Shown in pieces: positions 25,358-32,174 of a DNA stretch of 64,000 bases. Made by a program: the position numbers and the translations under genes. Position 1 is the first letter of the stretch; the number at the start of each line of letters is the position of its first letter. Origin of the DNA: Thiothrix lacustris DSM 21227 (GTDB lineage Bacteria > Pseudomonadota > Gammaproteobacteria > Thiotrichales > Thiotrichaceae); NCBI RefSeq assembly GCF_000621325.1, contig NZ_JHYQ01000027.1, positions 1-64,000 of the forward strand, given 5' to 3'. The notes beneath the pieces are model-generated. The model made no database searches. It saw only the letters and a list, made by a program, of their open reading frames with translations, and was not told the DNA's origin.

Positions 25358-26041
25358 TTAGTGTGCAATAGGTCCGGGTGTGGATGTTGTGCTCGGTGCT
25401 GCTGTGGCAGGTGTTGCATCCAACAGAGGCATCGTCGGGATTGTCGCAGGAAAAGGTGCCGGAGGTGTTGGTGCACCGGAAACTTTACTCTCAGCTACTG
25501 GTTCTGAAGGTATGGCACTGGGAGCAATAGGTGCGACAGGTGGTGTAGGAGGAATCATGAATGGCGGTAAGCTATTATTCATAGTCATCCCATTCATAGG
25601 CTGCATTCCAATTGGTGCTGCTTGGTGCATGTAGCGCTGAGGGTTGTTATTGCTCCAACCCATGCCAGGGAAACTGGAACTGTTGAAGGATGGGCCATTA
25701 TTCCAGTTAAAAGGCATACTTGGCCCGTTGTTCCAAAACGGCATACTGGAGCCATTATTCCAGCCGTTATTATTCCACGGCATACTATTGTTGCCCCATG
25801 ATGGGCCATTGTTCCAGTTGAATGGCATATTGGAGCCGTTACCCCAGCCCATATTCGGGTTGCTACCCCATGATGGGCCGCCATTGCCCATGTTGAAACC
25901 ATTGCTTGGGCTATTGCCCCATGATGGGTTGTTGCCCCAATTCATATTCGGGTTCATGTTAAAATTATCCATGCCCCAGCCGCCAGCATTGGCGCTACTG
26001 ACGATGCCTGCCAAAACGATGCCTAAAATCATTTTTTTCAT
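25358..26041 (-). CDS. exported Asn/Gly/Met/Trp-rich repeat protein, sulfur-globule-protein-like
   Basis: A 227-residue protein with a Sec signal peptide (MKKMILGIVLAGIVSSANAG). Residues 20-135 are made of imperfect repeats of the kind NNGPSWGNN, NPNMGWGN and MPFNWNNGPS. The rest (140-227) is Pro/Ala/Met-rich. This composition recalls the structural proteins that coat periplasmic sulfur globules in sulfur-oxidising bacteria; that is inference from composition, not a domain match. A second exported low-complexity gene lies just upstream. Other options are an adhesin or an extracellular matrix protein. Confidence 0.6.
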   Translation of the reverse strand: MKKMILGIVLAGIVSSANAGGWGMDNFNMNPNMNWGNNPSWGNSPSNGFNMGNGGPSWGSNPNMGWGNGSNMPFNWNNGPSWGNNSMPWNNNGWNNGSSMPFWNNGPSMPFNWNNGPSFNSSSFPGMGWSNNNPQRYMHQAAPIGMQPMNGMTMNNSLPPFMIPPTPPVAPIAPSAIPSEPVAESKVSGAPTPPAPFPATIPTMPLLDATPATAAPSTTSTPGPIAH

Positions 26042-26079
26042 GGTTTTCCTCTTCCTTCTAGTGGGTCTTGCTAATACGC

Positions 26080-26106
26080 AAACAGGCCGGATAAACCGGC
26101 CTGTTT
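26080..26106 (-). terminator. terminator after the GAPMGY-repeat gene
   Basis: Perfect 11-bp inverted repeat AAACAGGCCGG / CCGGCCTGTTT with a five-base loop. It lies 22 bases beyond the frame-corrected stop at 26129 but 135 bases beyond the frameshifted stop at 26242. Confidence 0.75.
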
Positions 26107-26128
26107 AGTATAACTGCTCTTGCTGGAA

Positions 26129-26293
26129 TTAGTTAGCAGCAGGGCCAGGTGTTGCGCCCGGTGCGGTTGGCATTGGTTGCTGCATCTGTGGCATTGGCTG
26201 CATCATAGGTGCTTGCATTGGAGCCATTGGCATTGGTTGCATCATAGGTGCGCCATAACCCATCGGAGCGCCATAACCCATCGGAGCGCCATA
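26129..26293 (-). pseudogene. out-of-frame C-terminal part of the GAPMGY-repeat gene
   Basis: After the missing base near 26293, the original frame continues as further GAPMGY units and a tail of GAPMMQPMPMAPMQAP type (Met/Pro/Gln-rich), then APGATPGPAAN and TAA at 26129-26131. One added base would join it to the gene above, giving 172 residues. The composition and the terminator position indicate that this is the true C-terminus. Confidence 0.6.
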
Positions 26294-26646
26294 CCCATCG
26301 GAGCGCCATAACCCATCGGAGCGCCATAACCCATCGGAGCGCCATAACCCATTGGTGCGCCGTTACCCATCATTGGGAAGTTGTTATTCCCCATCATTGG
26401 GAAGTTATTATTGTTACCCATGAATGGCATACCACCCATGAAGCCGTTATCGTTATTATTGTCATCAAAGCTGTTCATCATTTCATCCATCCAATACATT
26501 GGAGTCCATTCTGGCCAGTCGCTTTCTTCATAATAAGGGCCGTAAGGACCCATTTTCCATTCGCCATTGTTACCGCCAAAAAAGTCGTTTGCACTTGCGG
26601 TAGCTGTCAGAGCCAACAGGCTCAAGCCAATTAATAATTTTTTCAT
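26242..26646 (-). CDS. exported GAPMGY-repeat protein, sulfur-globule-like, frameshifted in the repeat
   Basis: As read, 134 residues: signal peptide MKKLLIGLSLLALTATASAN, then a conserved-looking segment WKMGPYGPYYEESDWPEWTP followed by MYWMDEMMNSFDDNNND, then NNNFPMMGN repeats and GAPMGY repeats. In one 18-bp repeat unit (26286-26301) a base is missing (CCATACCC instead of CCATAACCC), so the frame changes to MALRWV repeats and stops at 26242. I chose the ATG at 26646 because AGGAG is 9 bases before it; an ATG two codons up is too close. The function is probably structural, perhaps in sulfur globules (inference). Confidence 0.6.
   Translation of the reverse strand: MKKLLIGLSLLALTATASANDFFGGNNGEWKMGPYGPYYEESDWPEWTPMYWMDEMMNSFDDNNNDNGFMGGMPFMGNNNNFPMMGNNNFPMMGNGAPMGYGAPMGYGAPMGYGAPMGMALRWVMALRWVMAHL
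26250..26345. repeat. 18-bp tandem repeat inside the GAPMGY gene
   Basis: About five copies of GCGCCATAACCCATCGGA in a row (the last ones slightly diverged); one copy lacks one A. Each copy encodes GAPMGY in the gene's frame. There are no spacers, so it is not a CRISPR array. Confidence 0.9.
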
Positions 26647-26716
26647 TTCCATGATCTCCTATGCGGTTACTAGTATCAGGTCTTTGCTGATGATGAAAAC
26701 ACTATATCAGCATATT

Positions 26717-27343
26717 CTAATATATTCCAGTGCCAAACCGCAAAAAACTAGCATCAGAAGTGGCATCATCCAGTGGAATATCCCATCGTTGTCGTTCGAT
26801 ATGATCTATTTTTTGAAAGTCATAGGCAAATCCACACAAGCGAGGGCGCATTTGATGTCGTTGGGTGCGTTTGAATGCAAAGGTCCGATCATAGAAGCCC
26901 CCGCCCATACCCATGCGTGTGCCGTGCATATCAAAAGCAACCAGTGGCGTGATGACCATATCTAGCCAGCGGGCAGGGCGACTGTGTCGGTAATAAGGAT
27001 AAGGTTCGGGAATACGAAACCGATTCAGGCGGAAGCGGGTCTGTGCATTCCAGCGTACAAACCATAGGCGATTATCATGAAAAGGTGACAACACAGGTAG
27101 GTAAAACTGTTGATGAGGTAAGGGGCGGTAACGTAACTGCCGGGGATCTGCTTCCCCTCTCACCGGTAAGTAGAGGGCAATATGTTTGGCATTACGAAAG
27201 GTAGGTTGTGTTTTGAGGTGTTGTACGGCCTGTAGCGATAGGGTTTTTTGTTGATGAGTGGAGAGAGAGGCACGTTGCTGTTGTAAAGCGCGTCGTGTGG
27301 AACGTTTAGCCTGATCACTCGTGGGGAGAGTGCTGCTTGTCAT
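26717..27343 (-). CDS. fau: 5-formyltetrahydrofolate cyclo-ligase
   Basis: A 208-residue ATP-dependent enzyme that converts 5-formyl- to 5,10-methenyl-tetrahydrofolate. Family signs are an N-terminal RRALQQQRASLS helix, IALYLPVRGEADPRQL, and GTRMGMGGGFYDRTFA, the substrate and phosphate loop. The start overlaps the FHA gene by 29 bases. The region between 26646 and 26717 probably holds the promoter of the repeat gene. The gene is also known as ygfA. Confidence 0.92.
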   Translation of the reverse strand: MTSSTLPTSDQAKRSTRRALQQQRASLSTHQQKTLSLQAVQHLKTQPTFRNAKHIALYLPVRGEADPRQLRYRPLPHQQFYLPVLSPFHDNRLWFVRWNAQTRFRLNRFRIPEPYPYYRHSRPARWLDMVITPLVAFDMHGTRMGMGGGFYDRTFAFKRTQRHQMRPRLCGFAYDFQKIDHIERQRWDIPLDDATSDASFLRFGTGIY

Positions 27344-27935
27344 GAGTGTTTGACTCCTTCAGGCAAAATTGGAAGGTGGTGTCTTCCACTTTGAACAGAT
27401 CTCCGGGGGAGAGATTTTGTGTGCGATGATTATTCATCGTACCATTTTCCCGCTTAATATAGTCTCCTGATGGTGTCCGCTCAACTAAGATTTGCCCAAG
27501 CGTTTGGTTACCCAACACGATGCGGGCTTCTTTTAAGGGAATAATATACCCTGCCTTATGGCCATCTCTGATCTGTAGCCATGCCTCGTACCCTGAGTCC
27601 ATCAATTTTGGATGCAGGGTTAGTCGTTTGAGTTGTGCAGATAAGCCTTGCTCTGAACGAAACACAATATGGTACTTACCTAAACCAATAATATCCCCAT
27701 CTTCCAGTAGATGGCGCTCCACTATGTGCTGATTGACGTAAGTGTTATTGGTGCTTTGTAGGTCTTCTAAAAAGCAGTCATCCCGTATCACCGTAATGCG
27801 GGCATGGTGAGCACTAATAGTGCGATCGGGAAGCGTAATGTCACTTTTATTATTGCGCCCCAAGGTAATACTGGTCGTTTTAAGGGTAACACGTTTAAGA
27901 ATTTGCTTTTCCAGCATGACAATTAGCTGATTCAT
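27315..27935 (-). CDS. protein with two FHA-like domains
   Basis: A 206-residue cytoplasmic protein. The first FHA domain (residues 15-90) is clear: ITLGRNNKSDITLPDRTISA followed by HHARITV and a Ser-Thr-Asn-Asn-Thr-Tyr-Val-Asn segment, the phosphothreonine-binding loops. The second (about 105-195) is more diverged (VLGNQTLGQILVE, GTMNNHRTQNLSPGDLF). It should bind phosphothreonine on partner proteins; the PP2C-kinase at 4664 is a possible source of such phosphorylation, but this is only inference. It overlaps mltD by four bases. Confidence 0.85.
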   Translation of the reverse strand: MNQLIVMLEKQILKRVTLKTTSITLGRNNKSDITLPDRTISAHHARITVIRDDCFLEDLQSTNNTYVNQHIVERHLLEDGDIIGLGKYHIVFRSEQGLSAQLKRLTLHPKLMDSGYEAWLQIRDGHKAGYIIPLKEARIVLGNQTLGQILVERTPSGDYIKRENGTMNNHRTQNLSPGDLFKVEDTTFQFCLKESNTHDKQHSPHE

Positions 27936-29212
27936 GATGCTCGCCGCTCGTTTGATAGTGTTGCTATGACTTCTAAGCGTTCTCCCTCTTTTACTTGGGA
28001 TGAATGCTTGCTGTTATTTTGCATCAAGGCTTGTACTGTTGTGCCGTGTTTTTGCGCGATTGCCTGCAAGGTGTCACCTCTACGCACAGTGAGAATGGTC
28101 TTTTTGGTTTTTGCTTGGGCGTAGACGCGGCTCTTTTTCTTGATGCGAGTGGTGGCCAATTTATTGTAGTTGGTTGTCGATTTGCTGGCATAAACACCTT
28201 GTCGGTTAGCGGGGGGCAGCGCTTCGATCACTTGAGCGATGGTATTAGCATTTTGACGGGGTGTGACAATACGATTGGAATATTCTGGGGTAGTGATACC
28301 TCGGCGGAAGCAGGGATTTAAATCCAGAAGTGTCTCGGGTTCTAGTCCAGCTTGTATGGCCGCTTGACGCAAATCGACAGGCTTATTAACCCGTAATTGT
28401 GCAAGACGAGCGCGGTTAGGTGTGTTCGGAAGTGTGATGCCATAACGAGGGGCATTGCCGATCAGTTCTTTGAAAGCCAACAAGCGTGGAACATACTCAC
28501 GGGTTTCCTTAGGTAATGATAGGTGCCAGAAGGTGGTGGGTAAGCCCTTAGCACGATTGCGATCAATTTCCCGCTGAACACGGTTTTCGCCGCAGTTATA
28601 CGCGGCTAATGCTAGAAGCCAGTCGCCATTAAAGTCTGCATTGAGTTTTTGCAGGTAACTCAATGCCGCACCTGTAGCTGCAAAAGGATCCATTCTTGCA
28701 TCGTAATACTTGGCTTGTTGCAGCCCGTAGCGTCGCCCGGTGTCTGGAATAAATTGCCAGAGACCCGCTGCTCCCGCATGAGAAAATACATCAGCGTCAA
28801 AAGCGCTCTCTACAAAGGGTAGTAAGGCCAGTTCGCTAGGCATTCCGCGCCGCTCTGTTTCATCAACAATCATGTGCAGAAAGACACTAGCGCGTTCCGA
28901 CAATAGGTTGAGTTGTGCAGGATTGCGCCCGTAATAGTTCACGAAGCGTTGAACGGTAGGGTGTTTGCTGTACTGATTACTCAATTTGAACCCTTGAAAA
29001 ACCCGATCCCATGTATCAAAGTCTTCATCTACCAAGGGCTTTTGAGTGTTTTCTAACGCTTCCTGTTCGGAGCTGGTGTGTAACGATGCTTTAAGTAGCA
29101 TGGGTTTACTGCTGGCTTGATCCGCTTTCCCCAGCGTGCTGGAGCAACCTGACGTCGTTAATACTGCTATAGCAGACGCCGCAAGGAGCGTATATTTGCT
29201 TATTGTTATCAT
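27932..29212 (-). CDS. mltD: MltD-like membrane-bound lytic transglycosylase lipoprotein
   Basis: A 426-residue lipoprotein (lipobox TSGC, ILTT before it). The SLT domain at about residues 100-240 has the catalytic Glu in LLPFVESAFD and the motifs AAGLWQFIPDTGRRYGL and ALAAYNCGENRV. A C-terminal LysM peptidoglycan-binding domain reads LTVRRGDTLQAIAQKHGTTV. It cleaves glycan strands in the periplasm. E. coli MltD has two LysM domains; only one is obvious here. It is divergent from the yafS-like gene. Confidence 0.9.
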   Translation of the reverse strand: MITISKYTLLAASAIAVLTTSGCSSTLGKADQASSKPMLLKASLHTSSEQEALENTQKPLVDEDFDTWDRVFQGFKLSNQYSKHPTVQRFVNYYGRNPAQLNLLSERASVFLHMIVDETERRGMPSELALLPFVESAFDADVFSHAGAAGLWQFIPDTGRRYGLQQAKYYDARMDPFAATGAALSYLQKLNADFNGDWLLALAAYNCGENRVQREIDRNRAKGLPTTFWHLSLPKETREYVPRLLAFKELIGNAPRYGITLPNTPNRARLAQLRVNKPVDLRQAAIQAGLEPETLLDLNPCFRRGITTPEYSNRIVTPRQNANTIAQVIEALPPANRQGVYASKSTTNYNKLATTRIKKKSRVYAQAKTKKTILTVRRGDTLQAIAQKHGTTVQALMQNNSKHSSQVKEGERLEVIATLSNERRAS

Positions 29213-29322
29213 GTTTGAAACCCCGTGAACCTTTGTAATTCTTATATTGGTTCAGATTCATCGTTATAATGCTGCTGAGGATCACGTAGGAGCAAGCCAC
29301 GTACTGCGTATAAGTTTTTATA

Positions 29323-30162
29323 ATGAATAGAACTGACGCGAATATAATATGTATCATCCAGATGGACAAGGAAAAATCGCTGAACGTTACATCTACAACA
29401 TCATTATCCCCAGCGGCTATCAATGCCTGTCGCGATTGGTATGCCAGCGCTGCTGGGCAGATTACCTTGGCGCGAGTACAACGTATTGTCAGTGGCATGA
29501 GTACGGATATCTTCGGCTACTATGCACTGGAAACCGGCGTATTGGCAGGTAAGCATTCCTTTTTGGAAGAGTCGCGTATCGCCAGTCAGTTCTCCTTGGG
29601 GGCAGTAGAAGGTGAGCCTGTCAGTGTCAGAGGGACCCCCGAGCATTTGCCTTTTTCTTTAAGTAATCTTGATTTGGTGATTGCTAGCCATGCGCTGGAT
29701 TGTACGGATCATCCACATCAAGTATTGCGTGAAATTGAGCGGGTATTAGTGCCAGAAGGGCACTGTATCCTCATTGCCTTTAATCCGATAAGCTTCCGGG
29801 GCTTGGGGCAATTACGCTATCTATTTAAACCTCATGCTCGGCATTGTCAGTTTTATTCAACTTTTCGCGTGCGTGAATGGCTGAGTGTGCTGGGGTTTGA
29901 GGTGTGCGAAATCGTATCGACAGGTTTTTGCCCTGTATTCAATGGTCATTATGTTTTTAAACAGGATCGCTGGTTAGATCGTTTGGGCAGCAAGTTTCGC
30001 CTGATGACAGGGAATGTGACGATTATTCATGCCCAAAAGAAAGTTTCCAATATGACACCGCTTTTGCCTTCCCGTAAGGTCAAGCCCGTACTGAGATCGG
30101 GAATGGTCGTTAATCCGGGAGTAGGGCGTTTTGTCCGCAAAGAGAGTAATGATGCCAAGTAA
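29323..30162 (+). CDS. yafS: YafS-like SAM-dependent methyltransferase
   Basis: A 279-residue class I methyltransferase. The acidic strand and motif III are visible: [20 protein letters not shown] followed by [19 protein letters not shown]. The normally Gly-rich motif I is degenerate ([11 protein letters not shown]), as in YafS proteins. The order mltD-yafS-rnhA-dnaQ equals that of enterobacteria, except that gloB is missing between mltD and yafS. The substrate is unknown. The start is uncertain: an ATG at 29362 (MDKEKSLN) is an alternative; neither has a clear ribosome site. Confidence 0.8.
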   Translation: MNRTDANIICIIQMDKEKSLNVTSTTSLSPAAINACRDWYASAAGQITLARVQRIVSGMSTDIFGYYALETGVLAGKHSFLEESRIASQFSLGAVEGEPVSVRGTPEHLPFSLSNLDLVIASHALDCTDHPHQVLREIERVLVPEGHCILIAFNPISFRGLGQLRYLFKPHARHCQFYSTFRVREWLSVLGFEVCEIVSTGFCPVFNGHYVFKQDRWLDRLGSKFRLMTGNVTIIHAQKKVSNMTPLLPSRKVKPVLRSGMVVNPGVGRFVRKESNDAK

Positions 30163-30595
30163 GATAGTTGAGATTTTCACTGATGGTGCGTGCCGGGGGA
30201 ATCCTGGGCCAGGTGGTTGGGGTGCGTTGCTGCGTTATAATGGCACAGAACGTGAACTCTATGGGTATCAGCCCGTTTCTACGAATAATCAGATGGAACT
30301 GATGGCGGCTATTCAGGCGTTGGAGACACTTACCCGTCCCTGTGATGTGATACTGACCACCGATTCACAATATGTGCGCCAAGGCATTACCGAGTGGATG
30401 GCAGGTTGGAAACGTAAAGGTTGGAAAACGGCCGCTGGGAAGCCTGTCAAAAATCAGGATCTTTGGCAGCGTTTGGATGCCGCAGCGGCTCAACATCAAA
30501 TCGACTGGCGCTGGGTGAAAGGTCATAGTGGGCATGATGAAAATGAAAGGGTTGACCAACTGGCTAACAAAGCCATTGATGAGAAAAAATTATGA
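30152..30595 (+). CDS. rnhA: ribonuclease HI
   Basis: A 147-residue enzyme that cleaves RNA in RNA-DNA hybrids. The DEDD metal site is present: Asp in [18 protein letters not shown], Glu in [13 protein letters not shown], Asp in TTDSQYV, and Asp in the NERVDQLAN segment. The basic handle [17 protein letters not shown] is also seen. I use the ATG at 30152 (MPSKIVEI), which overlaps the methyltransferase by 11 bases. It ends in a four-base overlap with dnaQ. Confidence 0.97.
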   Translation: MPSKIVEIFTDGACRGNPGPGGWGALLRYNGTERELYGYQPVSTNNQMELMAAIQALETLTRPCDVILTTDSQYVRQGITEWMAGWKRKGWKTAAGKPVKNQDLWQRLDAAAAQHQIDWRWVKGHSGHDENERVDQLANKAIDEKKL

Positions 30596-31311
30596 GCCGT
30601 CAGATTATTCTTGATACCGAAACCACTGGCCTCGACCCCAAAGATGGTCATCGCATTATTGAAATCGGTTGTGTGGAAATGGTGAATCGTCGTTTGACGG
30701 GCAGAAATTTCCATGAGTATTTACAGCCAGATCGTGAAATTGATGCTGGGGCTATTGAAGTCCATGGCATTACCAATGCTTTTCTTGCGGATAAACCGCG
30801 TTTTGACGAGATCATGGGTGATCTACTGGATTACTTGCGTGGGGCAGAGTTAATTATCCATAACGCGCCCTTCGATATCGGTTTTCTCAACCATGAACTG
30901 CGTTTGGTGAATGCCAAACACCAGCCGCTTACCGATTTATGTACCGTCACCGATACGTTGCGGATGGCGCGGCAACTGTTTCCAGGGCAGCGTGCTAGCT
31001 TAGATGCACTGTGTAAGCGCTACGAAATCAACAATGCCCATCGTACTTTGCACGGCGCTTTGCTGGATGCTGAGATATTGGCAGATGTCTATCTAGCTAT
31101 GACAGGTGGGCAAGTCAATCTGCTACTCGGTGGTGAAGAAGATAACACTAGTGGCAGCGTTGGTGGAGCTGGCATACGTCGCGTGACGGCTGATGTGAGT
31201 CGCTTGCGTGTTATTTCAGCGAGTGGCGACGAATTAGCCGCACATGCCGAGCGCTTAAGCGCTATCACCAAAGCGGCAGGGGGCAAGTGTTTGTTTGCCC
31301 CTGATGCTTAG
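30592..31311 (+). CDS. dnaQ: DNA polymerase III epsilon subunit (proofreading exonuclease)
   Basis: A 239-residue 3'-5' exonuclease. ExoI motif [11 protein letters not shown], Exo[16 protein letters not shown], Exo[17 protein letters not shown], giving the DEDDh active site. The C-terminal tail, poorly conserved in the family, binds the alpha subunit. It is coupled to rnhA by ATGA. Its stop overlaps the convergent beta-barrel gene by four bases. Confidence 0.97.
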   Translation: MSRQIILDTETTGLDPKDGHRIIEIGCVEMVNRRLTGRNFHEYLQPDREIDAGAIEVHGITNAFLADKPRFDEIMGDLLDYLRGAELIIHNAPFDIGFLNHELRLVNAKHQPLTDLCTVTDTLRMARQLFPGQRASLDALCKRYEINNAHRTLHGALLDAEILADVYLAMTGGQVNLLLGGEEDNTSGSVGGAGIRRVTADVSRLRVISASGDELAAHAERLSAITKAAGGKCLFAPDA

Positions 31312-32000
31312 AAGTTAAAGGTTGCACCAACATAAACCATGTCTGTGTCTGTTTTTACGCTACGTAGATCAGCATAGTTTTTATTCTGATCTAGGTGTAG
31401 GAACTGGTTGCCTTTACCATTGTTAAAGGTGCGGTCCCAACCGACTTGAATGCTCACATGGTCCGTGATTTCATGCTCAAGACCGATGCCGAGTTTTGGG
31501 CTAACCCCCTCATCCTTGGTTTTGTAGGTTTCGCTAATACCATCAAGGTTGGTGTAATCCATTTGGTTTTTGTTTTCCCAAGCGAATGCCCCGGCTTTGC
31601 CGTAGACAGATGTTTTGCGGGTAACACGACGGTTAACCTTGGCACTCACGCCAATACCACGGGTTTTTTGCCAAGCATGTGCGCGTTCAGCGCGTCCATC
31701 CAGTGTTGGACGATACATGTCAGCATCGTAGGTTTTGCCTAAATCGGTGTAGTCTATTTCGACACCAATGTTTTGGGTGAGATTGGCTCCCCCATAAACC
31801 TTGTAACCTCGGTTATCCCTTTTATCGTTACGCATCTTGAACTGCGAGCCTTCACATGCCGGACAGAACTGGCTTTCGTTGCCGTTATTGCCTGTTGCAC
31901 CAAGACCGGCACCAACGTAGTAGGGTGAGTATCCCGCTTCAGCCATGCCTGAGCCCAACAAGGCAGCAAGACCAGCATTTACAACCAGTAATTTTTTCAT
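31308..32000 (-). CDS. outer-membrane beta-barrel protein, OmpA/OmpW-like
   Basis: A 230-residue protein with signal peptide MKKLLVVNAGLAALLGSGMAEA and alternating beta strands: YYVGAGLGATG, YKVYGGANLTQNIGVEIDY and the closing strand [11 protein letters not shown] with terminal Phe, the BAM recognition sign. One Cys pair (CPAC) lies in a short surface loop. Probably an eight-stranded small porin-like barrel; the ligand is unknown. It is convergent with dnaQ. Confidence 0.8.
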   Translation of the reverse strand: MKKLLVVNAGLAALLGSGMAEAGYSPYYVGAGLGATGNNGNESQFCPACEGSQFKMRNDKRDNRGYKVYGGANLTQNIGVEIDYTDLGKTYDADMYRPTLDGRAERAHAWQKTRGIGVSAKVNRRVTRKTSVYGKAGAFAWENKNQMDYTNLDGISETYKTKDEGVSPKLGIGLEHEITDHVSIQVGWDRTFNNGKGNQFLHLDQNKNYADLRSVKTDTDMVYVGATFNF

Positions 32001-32122
32001 GAGAATAATTCCTGATGGCTTTTAACCAAAAATATTTTTATCAATATGGATTGTAAAGCTGATTAATCAGGATATGAATTTCTGATAGGGATGAATGGTT
32101 TGATCTGACTGATGAGGCGTAT

Positions 32123-32160
32123 GGGGGCATTTCTTATCTTTGCCCCCTTGCTTTATTTTT
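32123..32160 (+). terminator. GGGGGCA/TGCCCCC hairpin between the acyltransferase and beta-barrel genes
   Basis: Perfect 7-bp stem (32123-32129 with 32141-32147). The T-rich tail is on the plus-strand side (TTGCTTTATTTTT), so it would stop plus-strand transcripts that run past dnaQ. It may also end minus-strand acyltransferase transcripts, though without a U tract. Confidence 0.55.
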
Positions 32161-32174
32161 CCAAAGATTTGGCG

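Noticed and set aside
26250-26345. Repeat array considered as CRISPR
   Set aside because: 18-bp units are directly adjacent without spacers and encode a peptide repeat.
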